A stretch of 64,000 nucleotides of DNA from Papiliotrema nemorosa (Eukaryota; Basidiomycota; Tremellomycetes; Tremellales; Rhynchogastremaceae), in contig JASKOT010000050.1 in assembly GCA_032158125.1 (NCBI GenBank), forward strand, positions 21,126-85,125. The letters are read 5' to 3'. Below, piece after piece: positions 1 to 10,624 of this stretch; within the stretch, counting starts at the first letter, position 1, and every line of letters starts with the position of its first letter. The notes below the pieces were generated by a model, which was not told the DNA's origin, made no database searches, and saw only the letters and a list, made by a program, of their open reading frames with translations. A program made the translations under genes and the position numbers.

Positions 1-510
1 GATTCCCGCCAGAGCATTTATAAGCGGTTCCGATAGCCCTAGGGCAGCGAATGTAGCATGAGATGCAGCTTTTGGTCCATCGAAGGGATTTATTCTGCCC
101 CCTAGACGTGTAATTCCAGGATTTGTCGATCTCTTTACCCTCGATGTTGTATCGTCTTGGGAGATTCGGGCTGTCTCAGCCGTCGCGGGAGTTGCGATGG
201 AGCGGCTTCTCGACCGTCTCCTGCTGATCTCCTTGCCCCTAGCCGATGATTCACTGCTCGAGCCCACCTCATCATCTCCTGATGTATGTGGAAAACTTTC
301 TTCATCCTCGACGTCGCTGTCGTCTAATGAGTCGGCGGCAGACCCGTCCTCCTCCGAATCAGACATGTCCCTGGCCTTGCCCTTTCGAGCCGCCATCATG
401 GCTCGCATGACTTCGTCTGGATCGATGACGAGACCCGCAGAGCTGTTCTGAATAGATTTGTCGCCCTCCTTGTCCTCTGTTCTCGATGTCTGAACGACTT
501 TCCTTGCCAT
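1..510 (-). CDS. DBP8: DEAD-box RNA helicase, Dbp8-like, N-terminal part (runs off the left edge)
   Basis: An open frame of 170 codons starts at ATG 510-508 and stays open to base 1, so the gene is truncated by the window. The first ~140 residues are acidic, Ser-rich and low in complexity. The last visible residues read ATFAALGLSEPLINALAGI, which resembles the stretch just before the Q motif of Dbp8-type helicases (F-x-LGLS-x-PLI-x-ALA). Dbp8 acts in the nucleolus in 40S ribosome assembly. None of the helicase motifs (Q, DEAD, SAT, HRIGR) is inside the window, so DEAD-box membership is inferred from this short match; Drs1- or Rrp3-type helicases are the alternatives. It is divergent from the peroxin gene starting at 736, and the 225 bp between them should hold both promoters. 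Confidence 0.62.
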   Translation of the reverse strand, partial: MARKVVQTSRTEDKEGDKSIQNSSAGLVIDPDEVMRAMMAARKGKARDMSDSEEDGSAADSLDDSDVEDEESFPHTSGDDEVGSSSESSARGKEISRRRSRSRSIATPATAETARISQDDTTSRVKRSTNPGITRLGGRINPFDGPKAASHATFAALGLSEPLINALAGI

Positions 511-735
511 GGCGATGGATGGATCAGCGTTCGTCAGATGTAGCAAGGTGATGGAACCGCTGTGTTGTTGAAAAATCCTTCTCACTGTGGGGTCTCCACC
601 GTTGCATGACGGCAAAACCACCAGCACAAACGACCGGAGGGACGACGAGGGTCCTGTCCGGCACATCTGCAGCATTCCACTTATCATCAAGTATCCAACA
701 AGGATGGCCGGGGCACACTGAGCATCGAAAATAGC

Positions 736-2760
736 ATGGCAGCTCCTCCGATCGCCGCAGAGGCGACATCTGCGCACGAGAAGGCCCCCCTTCAGCCATC
801 TGACCTCATTTCGTCCCTACCCGCGCCGCTGTTGCGCTTACTCGTCCTCTTCGCTCGACCCATAGCATGGGGAAGGATAGGCTTGGAAGTCTTGCTATGG
901 AAGCCAAATCGACGCGTAGAGTCATGGATGGTCATTTTGGGTTGGTGTGCATTCAGCATAGGCGGAAGCTATGCTTTTAGGTACGTCTCTCCAGCTCATC
1001 CTAACGCGTGATTGATGGCTAGGTGGCTTTTACCACCTTTGCTATTCCTGCCCTTCCTGCCTGTAGCGAGACTACGGCTTGGGAAGCAGAGAACTCCGCC
1101 TAGACATGACAAGGACCACCCAACGACCCATGATGTCCTACTCCTCACCCTCGCCGACTTGCATTCGATTCACGCCTTACTGCCTCCTTCGCCCATACCG
1201 TCAATGGACTCGGTATACTCCCGCTTCAGGCTGCTAGGGCCTCTGCGGCTATTCCGTGGTCTAGCCATAATATGGTCGACTTGGGTTATATTGGGTAAGA
1301 TTGTGGGTTTCTCGACGCTGCAAGCAGTTTTGGGCTCCATCATCCTGTTGGTTCCCTCGCCCTTCCTTGCCCACGTTGTCAATCTCCTGTCTTGTTCCCT
1401 CGCCATCAGGCGACTCGCAGCCCTTGTATTCCTTCTAGTGTTCGGGTCACCACCGGATCATTCGTACCCTCTGTCGCTAAATTTCTCTCCGACAGGGTGG
1501 ATCAAGACAAAGTGGGTGACCTCTCGTCGACCGTCGCTCGCTTTCACATTTCGACCCAAGGTCAAGCTGGATCAGATACCCAACGAATCTGCCATAGTTG
1601 ACGACAATGATGATACGGCTCCCCCGATATACTTCCGCTTCGAAGTACACGAGAATCAGCGTTGGTGGATGGGCTTGGACTGGACATCGGCACTCTTGCC
1701 TCAGGAGCGGCCTAGCTGGTGTGATTCACATTTGCTTCCCGTTTCTCCCCCGGCATCGTTTCCACTTCCCACATCATCGTCTATCGTGCTACCACATCCA
1801 ACCAAGATGGACCCCGAGGGCAAGGTCAAACGGATCGCAGAATGGAAATGGCTAGACGACGACTGGTCAATTGTCAGGGCTGGCCCCGGACTGTCTAACA
1901 TGCCCGCTCCGACCGTTCCGTCTCCTGTCGTTCCGGATGACGATGCTTCTGGCTTCCATGTTCCTGTCCAGAGAAACAGTGTTGGATCCTTTGGATCGTC
2001 TCCGCCCACCACCACAGCCGAAGAGATCCAATCCGCGGGGGCCCGCGCACAGTCTATCGCAGAACAAGCTTTCACAAAGGGTTTGGAAAGGCTGAAAGCT
2101 CGGACAACGAGTCCGGCGGGTACAAGTGCTCGCCCGCAGTCGATGATTCTTGGAAGTAGTCCTCAACGAACAAGCGGGGAATTCAAGCGAGGCAGGACGG
2201 GCAGTCAGGCGAGCGAGGATTTAAAGGAACTCGAAGGGCACGTAACAACAGCCCCGATGACCACTGAGACTATCGTGGAAAAGGACGATGTGACGGATAT
2301 GGATGGCTGGGTATATGGGGACAACAAGTGGGAGAATATGGGGCCGAAGGGTGGTCTCGGCAAGGTGAATTCCTACTTTATAGTGTATATAAAAGCTCAC
2401 GCCCAGTTCACACGAAGGAGGCGGTGGCATCGTCGTGCCGTTTTGACAGAGATTGTCATTCGCGTCCCATCGGAGAATGCTCCACCCGATGCCCCCAAGT
2501 CGCCAGACACGGCCGCGGTGCCGGCTACACCTGTGACACCGCTGAAGACAAAGCCCAGTGTTGCGCCACAGCCAGTGCTGGCGGAAGCCAGACCTTCACC
2601 CATCGCGGAAGAGACCGATCCCATATCGTGGACATCAGGGACGAGGAGAGGCAGTGGCTCGTCGAGGGAAGCCTCGGTGTCGATACCTCCGGCGAGCCCG
2701 ACCAGGGATGATGTTCTCAGGCAGAGGTTGAAGAAAGCCATGGGCAATGTTGGGGGTTAA
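736..2760 (+). CDS. Peroxin of the Pex24/DysF family (Pex28/29/30-like peroxisomal/ER membrane protein)
   Basis: Exons 736-980, 1023-2364 and 2407-2760 give 646 residues; both introns are 42 nt. The second intron is in frame and stop-free, so a naive translation reads through it. Removing it joins GGLGK to FTRRRRW and restores the DysF signature, with WVYGDNKWENMG just upstream and RRRRWHRRAVL just downstream. Two to three hydrophobic segments lie in the first ~230 residues, as in fungal Pex24-domain proteins, which sit in the ER/peroxisome membrane and control peroxisome number and size. The middle and the C-terminal tail are Ser/Pro/Thr-rich and probably disordered. The domain call is firm. 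Which of Pex24, 28, 29 or 30 it corresponds to cannot be settled here. Confidence 0.85.
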
Positions 2761-3311
2761 TGTGATCGGCGATGGCTTTATCAATGTATCTCTTCGCGTA
2801 CACCTTTTATCAAAGTCTCCAATTACTCAGACGGCCTTGATAAAGATGGAAACGGACATCCTCTTCAAAATCATGTCTTCCCCGTTTGATTCCAAGAATA
2901 ATCCAATCAAAGCTGAAGAGGGCGGGTCCTATAGCACAATATCCTGACGCCGCGACTCGTCGCACATAAGTCGAACACACTTGCTTTATCTGATCTCTGT
3001 GCGTTGTTCATTGTTGAGAATATCATTAATCTGGACGCACTGGCAGATGTCTCACCATTAAGCATACGCGATGCACCGCAGCAAAAGATGCAGAGGGTGT
3101 AAGAGCACCACAGCCCAGCCGAGCACGCTGTATGCAAGCACGGCAGCAGGCGAGAGGCGCCAGAATGGGTGCCGCTTGCTGTCCGCCCCCCTCCCTTCGC
3201 GTCTGTTTCCTCAGGCTCTGCTCTCCCTTGGTTGCTGGGGTTTTGGGGTTAGACCATGAAGCCGCAGATGGGAAAAAGACCATATGACCATCTGGGCAAA
3301 AGATAATGTTT
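2761..3311. other. Intergenic, no gene seen
   Basis: This stretch separates the peroxin stop codon from the 3' end of tRNA-Leu. Only short, non-conserved reading frames occur on either strand. A run of four A at 3298-3302 on the plus strand (TTTT on the minus strand) is a likely Pol III terminator for the tRNA. Confidence 0.5.
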
Positions 3312-3403
3312 TGATCAGGGTGGGACTCGAACCCACGCGGTTTCCCACTGCGGTAGTCCAATTGAACCTTAACACAGCGCCATAACCACTCGGCCACCTG
3401 ACC
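3312..3403 (-). tRNA. tRNA-Leu(AAG): tRNA-Leu (anticodon AAG) with a 13-nt intron
   Basis: On the minus strand the acceptor arms GGTCAGG and CCTGATC pair over 7 bp with one G-U, and A is the discriminator. The D arm is GCC...GGC with GAGTGGTTAT as its loop. The anticodon stem CTGTG/CGCAG encloses TTAAGG followed by an extra 13 nt, the standard intron position one base 3' of the anticodon. A long variable arm (TGGGAAACCGC) makes it a type II tRNA, as expected for Leu. The T arm is GTGGG-TTCGAGT-CCCAC, containing a good B box. Anticodon AAG reads CUU/CUC. Confidence 0.93.
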
Positions 3404-3778
3404 AATTTACGTAATCATAGCAGTTGTGCTAGTGCACAAAAGTATATAGCTGAATTTTTCCTGCTCCTACCCACCTCCATGGCCTACCACCGCGTTCCCA
3501 TGACGGGGTCGACGATCGGAAGGAGGGAACCTGTCTCTCTTTGACAGCTCGGAGATACCCTGGCCAGGGACATTCCATCGTCCTTCTGACGTTGGGTCAG
3601 CGGGCTGGAGATTAGGATGGCTTGTTAGTTCGACACTACGTGTCGACTAGCTGGCTCTGGCTCTCTGTCGGATTCGAACCCTGCAAACCGGCAAGTAGAC
3701 CACGAAGACGCTTTAGACAATGATTACAACGGTCGTGAGCCGGCAACTAGGATCGTTCTATCATTTGATAGGTTTAGC
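3404..3778. other. Intergenic between tRNA-Leu and REV1
   Basis: No gene is seen. A perfect B-box-like motif GGTTCGAATCC occurs on the minus strand near 3674-3684, but the flanks do not fold into a tRNA. The REV1 promoter and leader should lie in the right part. Confidence 0.4.
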
Positions 3779-6700
3779 ATGTATGTCCTGTTTAGGTCCT
3801 GGCACCTACTCCATGCCTCTGCTGCGAGTAGTCCAGGGAATTCGGAGATGACCGCAACTCCGTCTGATCCGATCACCTCTCGTCATGCCTTGTCTCTGTC
3901 GTTGACATCTCAAACATCCTTGCAATGCGATGCCATGCACAGAACCGAAGGAACCGACGAGATACCAAATTGCAGCATCAAGGCGGATAGTCAAGAGTCA
4001 CACCCGTCCTCGTACCCCATTTCTTCGCCCTCATGGTGGACCGAAGCCGCTAAAGTCTCGTTCAACACCAAGCGATCTAGATCGCCCTCACCCATAAAAG
4101 AAGCCCCATCATCTCCGTCAGAAAAGCGAGTACGATACGATGCCAGTACATCCCTCTCTTATCTGCCGAACCGGCTCGACCCCTTGCTGGACGATAGCAA
4201 CCCACATGGATACCTCGCCAATGCCGAATATGCACCCAACAAATTCGGCGATATCGGCGATTACATGCGGAAAAAGGAGATCAAGGTGCAGACTCAGAAT
4301 CGAGATATCGCTCTAGCCAGTGCACTCGAAGGTGTCCCTCAGATCTTTGCCGGGCAATCTTTCTATATCAATGGGAATACTCATCCGCCGATGGAGGAGT
4401 TGCGCAAGATGATCTTGCAGAGAGGCGGTGAAGTAAGACCCGTCTTGAGGAACAAAGGGATGGTCAAGTTTATCATCGCTCCCATGCTCACTCAGAGCAA
4501 GTTTAAGCAATTCGAGCGATACAAGGTAGTGACGGAGGGATGGATCGTGGAGAGTTGTAAACAGGGGAAACTGCTGGATTGGTCCAGGTGGAAATTGCAG
4601 CCCCAGGGTGGATGGCAGGCGGAGGGAAGGAAGGGTTTGGAGGGGTTTCTAGCGGGACAATCGACTCAGACTCAGCCTATGCAGGCAGGTGAAGATGAAG
4701 GCAAGGAGGAGCCTGAACCGCCTTCACCCATCGCGCTCGAACCTGCGCAGAGTCTGCTCGAGCCCTCATCAACAAGTGCCGCGCCGAAGAGTCTGCTGCA
4801 GCCCATCCCATCGTTATTTCGACCCTCGAAGCGGCCTCGAGCAAGCGCAAGATTGTCGGGAATCACAGAATCCTCCGCATCCGCCGCAGCGCCATCAGCA
4901 TCGGGCCCTTTGCTCCCAGTCGAAGTCGTGCCTATCATTCGGATACCTGGAGCACTTGTCAGCCCTATAGCCCGAAACGACGAGGGGAACCCAGTGGAGG
5001 AGACCGGAAAAGGAGGTGTTATCCGTGACAGCACATCTGCACATTATCCGCGTGCGACAAGGGGGAAAGCATTCGACACATCCCGCCCGGCCGCACCCAT
5101 CATTCCAATCAGTCCAGGCGCGAAGCGATCGAAAACCTCAGCGGCCGACGAAGTGCCGCCCAAGATACAACGTCCCGAAGGTACCTGGGAATTTTACCAT
5201 TCGACCGAATCCAACGAGGATGCCGCGCGTCTGCTCAAGAACCAAGAGTGGAGACTTAAGAATACCGCGGAGCGGGGGAACGAGGGAGGCTTCATTGACG
5301 GATATTACCAAAACAGCAGGTACGTGGGTCTGACATCGCCAGCTGAAACTCAGGTTGCACCACCTCTCTACGTGGAAGGCAGAACTTCGAGTACTGGTCG
5401 CTGCTGCTCAGCGTCAGTCAGAGGAGAAATCTCTCACTCAGCCTTCGTCATCCACCTTTGCCCCATTCAGTCTAGCCAACTCTACTTTGCCTAGAAACGC
5501 CGTATCCACCTCGGCTGCCGGTGAAAAGGTCATTTTCCACGTCGACTTTGATTGCTTCTTCGTCTCGTGCGGGTTGGCTACGAGGCCTCATCTCAAGGGA
5601 AAACCTGCGGTGGTTTGTCATTCGCAGGTAGGAAAGAGTGCTTCAAGTACGTCAGAGATCGCCTCGGCAAGTTATGAAGCCAGAGCAAAAGGTGTCAAGA
5701 ATGGCATGAGTCTTGGAAGGGCGAGACAGCTGGTCGGGGACAGTCTAGAGACGATTCCGTGAGTGTCATGTGGGGCCGTGTTGACGGTAGGTACGAGTTT
5801 GACACGTACAAGCGCTTCTCCCTGGCTTTCTACACTGTACTCATGGGCTATGCGGATGAACTGCAGGCCGTCAGCGTAGATGAGGCTCTGATCGATGTGA
5901 CGGGTGCAGTGGCCGCTCGCGCAGCTGCGCCCGAAGAGGCTGTTGTGGGCGAGGTCTCGAAGATTCGAGACCCGGCGGTGGAAATTGCCGAGAAAATTCG
6001 AGACGAAGTGCGGGCGTTGACGCAGGGTTGCGAGGGTAGGCCGACGTCTAGACACTGCTGAGATTCAGTGAGTATAGGGATATCCCACAACATTCTCCTC
6101 GCCAAACTCGGCACACGCCGAGCCAAACCCGCAGGAGTGCATCATGTGGTTACTGCCGAGGTCGAAGCTCTCCTCGCTCCTTTCGACGTGGAGGATCTGC
6201 CCTCGATAGGCTACTCCATTCGGAGCAAGGTTGAAGAGAGATTTGGATCCACAGTCTGTGGTGAATTGATGGAGCACTCGAAAGGCGCGTTCAGGGCGCT
6301 CCTCGGGCCCAAAACGGGTGAGATGCTGTGGGGCTATCTGCGAGGGATGGATGATCGTAAATTGGAGCCGCACAAGGAGCGGAAAAGTATCAGTGCCGAG
6401 ATGAACGTGAGTCGGTTCGAGTACCTAGCTCAATCTAGTATGGCATCCGGTTCCAATCGGACGCACAAGCAGAGACCTGCATCACTGATCTCGCTGCCGA
6501 GGTTTCGAAGCGAATGAAGCAAGTCAATGCAAAGGGTCGTCTTTTGACGCTCAAGCTAATGTCTCGGCATCCCGATGCTCCACTCGAGCCTCCAAAGGTG
6601 AGCGTCTACAGGGTCATGGCGCTAACATCAGTTTCTTGGCCACGGATGGTGCGAAACATTCAACAAGTCGGTCCAGATCGGCAATAAAGGCGGAACAGCG

Positions 6701-7810
6701 ACCGATGATGCAGCGATACTCGGCATGGAGTCTGTCAAATTGCTCCGTGCGATGAAACTCGACTCCAGGGAGCTTCGTGGTGTCGGGATCCAGATCACAA
6801 AGCTGGACGGGGAAAAGGCGGTTGAGCGAGAGGTCGGTCAGGGCACCCTAAGCTTCGGTATCAAGCAAAAAGAGCTGGACAAGGAGGTCACTCCAGACCA
6901 CCTGGATCCGGTGCCCGTGGCGGAGGCAGAAGCCTCTCGAATAGGCGCTATCGACCCGGAGTTCCTCGCCGCATTACCCGTCGAATTGCGTCAAGAAGTA
7001 GAACAAGACTATGTGAAACCCCCCTTACCGGTCAAACGCGCCTCGACTGAAAGTGTCGAATCGCCTTCAAGGCGCACCATGAATGCGGCGGCCCATATCA
7101 CTCGTCAGCTTCGACCCAAGGTCAAAACACAGATGAAGGCCTCGGCTGTGGCTGAGCTCCCTCTATACAATGCTTGGGCCAAGGCCGAAGCTGAACCGGT
7201 CGACTTGACTTTCGACGATGAGGAAATCGGGGGTTACGCCGTATCAGAGTTGCGAGATCTGGGGATTGATCCAGAAGTCTTCACTGCGCTGCCTGACGAG
7301 ATGCGCAAAGAGATCATCGCCGAGGAGAGAAAAAAGTCTCGCCAGAGAGGTATCTTGCGACGACCGGCTGACACTTCACGTCTTCGAACTCGAGATACCA
7401 CTCGCACCGCTTCTCTATCGCCATCTTCGCGGGGAGGATCAGTCCCAGCGCACCGTCCTCTCGCGGCTGTATCTTTGCCGCTCAAGCCGGCTCTCATGAA
7501 GGCTACAGCCTTGCCCGATGTCTTGGAGACGATTACCAAGTGGATCGATTCGAGGAAAGGGGGTCCACCCGCAGAGAGGGATGCTGGCAAGGTTCAGACG
7601 TACCTTGTCAAATGTTTTGATCCAGGGATGGGTGTGGGTGCGGCGGAGAATGCAGTGGAGGCGTTGAAATGGATGAAGCTAGAGCTCAAAGATAGATGGC
7701 CTGGGGAAGAGGCGGAAGCTGGGTTAGTGTGGTGGCAGACATGGAGGAGGTATGTCGAAGCGGTCAACAAGGCATCTGTGAAAAGCTTGGGTGCGAGTAT
7801 AACGATTTAA
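3779..7810 (+). CDS. REV1: DNA repair protein Rev1 (Y-family translesion polymerase)
   Basis: Six exons (3779-5319, 5354-5758, 5791-6035, 6069-6406, 6439-6597, 6632-7810) give 1288 residues. All five introns are only 32-34 nt. A BRCT domain sits at about residues 185-275. The junction peptide SRLHHLSTWKAEL and the palm motif FHVDFDCFFVSC open the Y-family polymerase domain, and VSVDEALIDVT carries the second catalytic acidic pair. The motifs SIGISHNILLAKL, KSISAEMNYGIRF and KFLGHGWC follow in family order. The C-terminal part has two ubiquitin-binding motifs (IDPEFLAALPVELRQE and IDPEVFTALPDEMRKE) and a C-terminal Pol-zeta-binding-like domain. Rev1 is a deoxycytidyl transferase and scaffold for lesion bypass. 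The ATG at 3848 is an alternative start 23 codons downstream. Confidence 0.95.
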
Positions 7811-7995
7811 CGAAATAATGGTTTCACGATGCGGGCACGAATCACTCATGATGATTGGTTGTGTCTTTCACAAGGAAATATGTATTCTGAGGCGGAGTAA
7901 AGATTTCGTCTGCTGCGAATCGAGTTGTCAGAATAAGTCCACCCAGATCCGACTAAGAGTAGTCTTGAATCGCAGCCATGCATAACATTTCACCT

Positions 7996-9295
7996 CTAAT
8001 CCCTCTTCGGGTTGCCGATAGCCAGATTCAAGGTCGATGGCAATTTGGTCTCACCGACCGAATACAAGAGTGCGATGCTTCCCACCAAAGCAGCGACCAA
8101 GAAGAAGGAGGACAAGATGAGGATCACAAAGGGTCTGTACGTCAGCGTTCATCTCCGACTGCGAGGAACTCCTTACGTCGAATAGTCTTCCTTTTGACAC
8201 GAGACTCCGGCATATCCAGAGTTGCACTTGCACCCCCAACATTCTTCATCCCCACTCTTCGACTTGAGAGCACATGAACCTCGTCCGAAACATGTCGTCG
8301 AGCTGGAGCAGTCATCTTGCGACGCATAGCACACTTTGGCTGTAGCATTCTTCGATTCAGTCTGGTTGTTTGGCTCGTCTTCTCCGTCTTGTAGCCCAAA
8401 GAAGGGTAGTATCTCGTCCAGAAGAGGGATCTGCCGTTTGTCGAGCACAGATTGATCCGGCACGATGACGAGGAGAAGAGGGGGAGAGACTGGGGTGGTC
8501 ATCTGTACTTCAGCGCAGCCATACGTCAAGAAGTCGACACACAGCCTCGAGGCTCGCTTGAACACCTCTGCAGCCTGCCTCCCAGACTTCGTCGCCTCTA
8601 CCAAGATGACTCAAACTGGAGATCGAGATGGCTTCCCAAGGATAAGAGTGTCTAGAGTGGTCTAACCAAGGAATGGATTCCGCCATGGCAGATAATCCGG
8701 ACAGCTCCTTGTCCAACACTGCTGCTGCTCCTGATCATCAGATTGATACTCGTCGATAATAATCCCTGGGACTCACTCGAATCTGCAAATGCAAAAAGAT
8801 CTTTAAGACGATCAGGCAAGCCCGGGATCGAGTGTAGAACGTTCTCAAGGAAATGTGAAGCACGTTGGAGGTAGGGTGCCAGTAGCGCCCTGGTAGATTG
8901 TTCCTCTTGCAGATAGAAAGATGGCTCCGAACTGATAGAGGTAGGCAGAACATCTATCGTCAGAGGTATACCAGCTAAGACTCACCTTGAGGCAAGACAC
9001 CCCCCTCGAGAATCACAACCCTCGCCTTGTCCTTCTCACCCACAACCTTTTCATCCCCCCACATTCCGATCAGATGACTCCATAGACCCTCATCGGATGG
9101 AATCTCCTCGAAATCGCCAATGTTTTCCCCCAAGTGGTGCGCAAGAACGGCCTTGGCTTGGGCTGCTGATAGAGTAGGAGGCGAATCGGGGCCGGACGCC
9201 GATGGGGTAGGGTGAAGGTAGACCTGGAGTGGTTTTTGCTGGGCAGTCGCTCCGAGGCATAGCGATAGTGCCAGAGGTAGTACGGACAGCCTCAT
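7996..9295 (-). CDS. Vps3844-type type I membrane protein with EGF-like Cys-rich domain
   Basis: Five exons on the minus strand (9295-8986, 8953-8777, 8730-8543, 8502-8177, 8134-7996) give 379 residues; introns are 32, 46, 40 and 42 nt. The N-terminus is a clear signal peptide (MRLSVLPLALSLCLGATAQ). The C-terminal region has a Cys-rich block from VCYASQDDC to CKCNSGYAGVSCQKEDYS, followed by a transmembrane segment (PFVILILSSFFLVAALVGSI) and a short cytosolic tail with LPSTLN. That order matches the fungal Vps3844 (DUF3844) domain, implicated in vacuolar sorting at the ER. The lumenal middle part is poorly conserved. The exon 3 to exon 4 junction (SLEA|MTT) is the least certain. Confidence 0.8.
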
Positions 9296-9523
9296 GATCG
9301 TTCGAGGCTGGCGGTGAGATCAGGAGCACAGATATGGGATAGTTCTCGAGATCAAAGGGGGACGTTATGACACAGACATCAAGATAGGCGCCACAGAGTC
9401 TATTAGTGAGCCTATTAGGTGAGCACCTCGAGACTAGATTCTTAGGAGGCGTACTTTGACCAGTTCCTGTTATACTGCTGTATACCTTGACAGCGAGTAC
9501 AGAGTGACAGTGACCAAGCCAAT

Positions 9524-10603
9524 ATGTCCGGTGAACAATTGGGCAGAATTGAATATGCCATCTTCGACATGGACGGACTGCTCAGTTAGTCACCTTGAGA
9601 TGCCAGTGCTCATTGGCAGTGTGGGTGTGATGGTCTGGTTTCTCTTCGTCTGACCTATCAGAGACTCTGAAAAGATCTATACCGATGTGACGAGTACGAC
9701 GAAGCTTAAAAACTCGTATTAATCATATAGCTGACCGCTAGACGAGATCCTTGGTCGATATGGCCTCGAAATGACCTGGGCTATCAAGCAGGGCATAATG
9801 GGCAAAGGTGGCTGGATACTCGCAAGCTCAAAGCAACACGCTGACATGGCAGTCTCTCGTGCAGCAGCAGAGTATCTGTACTCCCACTTTCCAGGGTTGG
9901 AGGAGAAACTATCAATAGATGAATACCTTGCAGAGCGGACCGTCAAGCAAGAAGAGCGGTTCAGACGAGTAGAGCCCATGGCAGGAGCGTTTGACCTCGT
10001 CAGGCATTTGGTCAGTCGCTTGGAGCCATCCCTCGCCCCAATATTGATGGCAGTATGACTCTGGGTTACCTATCGCCCTGGCAACTGGATCCAATCAGGC
10101 CAATCTCCAGCTCAAAACGTCTCACTTGCCGGAACTATTCGGGCTCTTCCCACCCGTAAACATCTTGACTGCCGATTCTCCGCAAGTCCGACCTGGACGC
10201 GGAAAGCCTCAGCCAGACATCTTCCTTGCTGCTGCTCAAAGTCTAGGTCCGTGATACGGAGAAACGCGATCGCTAAAGACCCAGGTCGAGATGTCGGTAC
10301 AGCCGAAGATTGCTCCGAAGCACAGAGTGCCGAACGAGCAAAAGGCTTAGTCTTCGAAGATGCGGTTCCTGTGAGTCGAGATGGCTTCCCCACTGACGAC
10401 CAGGGGGTGAACGCCGGTGTCGCAGCAGGAATGAATGGCAAGTGATCCGTAAGATGACATGATGCTGATTCCTAGTCATCTGGGTACCGGATGACCAACT
10501 ACGAGCTTTGGCCCCTGACGAAGACTACGGTGCAAAACAAGTCTTACGTTCTCTCGAACAATGGCAACCCTCTCAATGGGGTTTACCGACGTATAAACAA
10601 TAG
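9524..10603 (+). CDS. HAD-superfamily phosphatase (HDHD1/pseudouridine-5'-phosphatase-like)
   Basis: Seven exons (9524-9584, 9664-9693, 9742-10010, 10054-10246, 10279-10370, 10404-10437, 10476-10603) give 268 residues. HAD motifs appear in order: AIFDMDGLL (motif I with the nucleophile Asp), SGLPIALATGSN (motif II), the region GRGKPQPDIFLAAA with the motif III Lys, and VFEDAVPGVNAGVAAGMN (motif IV). The residues DVTNEILGRYGLEMTWAIKQ look like the small cap domain. Such enzymes dephosphorylate small phosphorylated metabolites in the cytosol; the substrate cannot be told from sequence. Oddities are a GC-AG intron (10438-10475), a GTCCGT donor at 10247, and a first junction that leaves motif I one residue short. 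Confidence 0.85.
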
Positions 10604-10624
10604 CCCATGCATGATTAACACCTC

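Noticed and set aside
2365..2406. Continuous reading frame through the second peroxin intron.
   Set aside because: It would insert 14 residues into the DysF core; splicing gives the conserved GGLGKFTRRRRW, so the in-frame segment is treated as an intron.
3660..3745. tRNA-like sequence on the minus strand with a perfect B box (GGTTCGAATCC) and GGCTC/GAGCC ends.
   Set aside because: The T stem does not pair beyond two bases, no D arm or anticodon stem forms, and the A box is absent, so a tRNA cannot be supported; at most a degraded copy.
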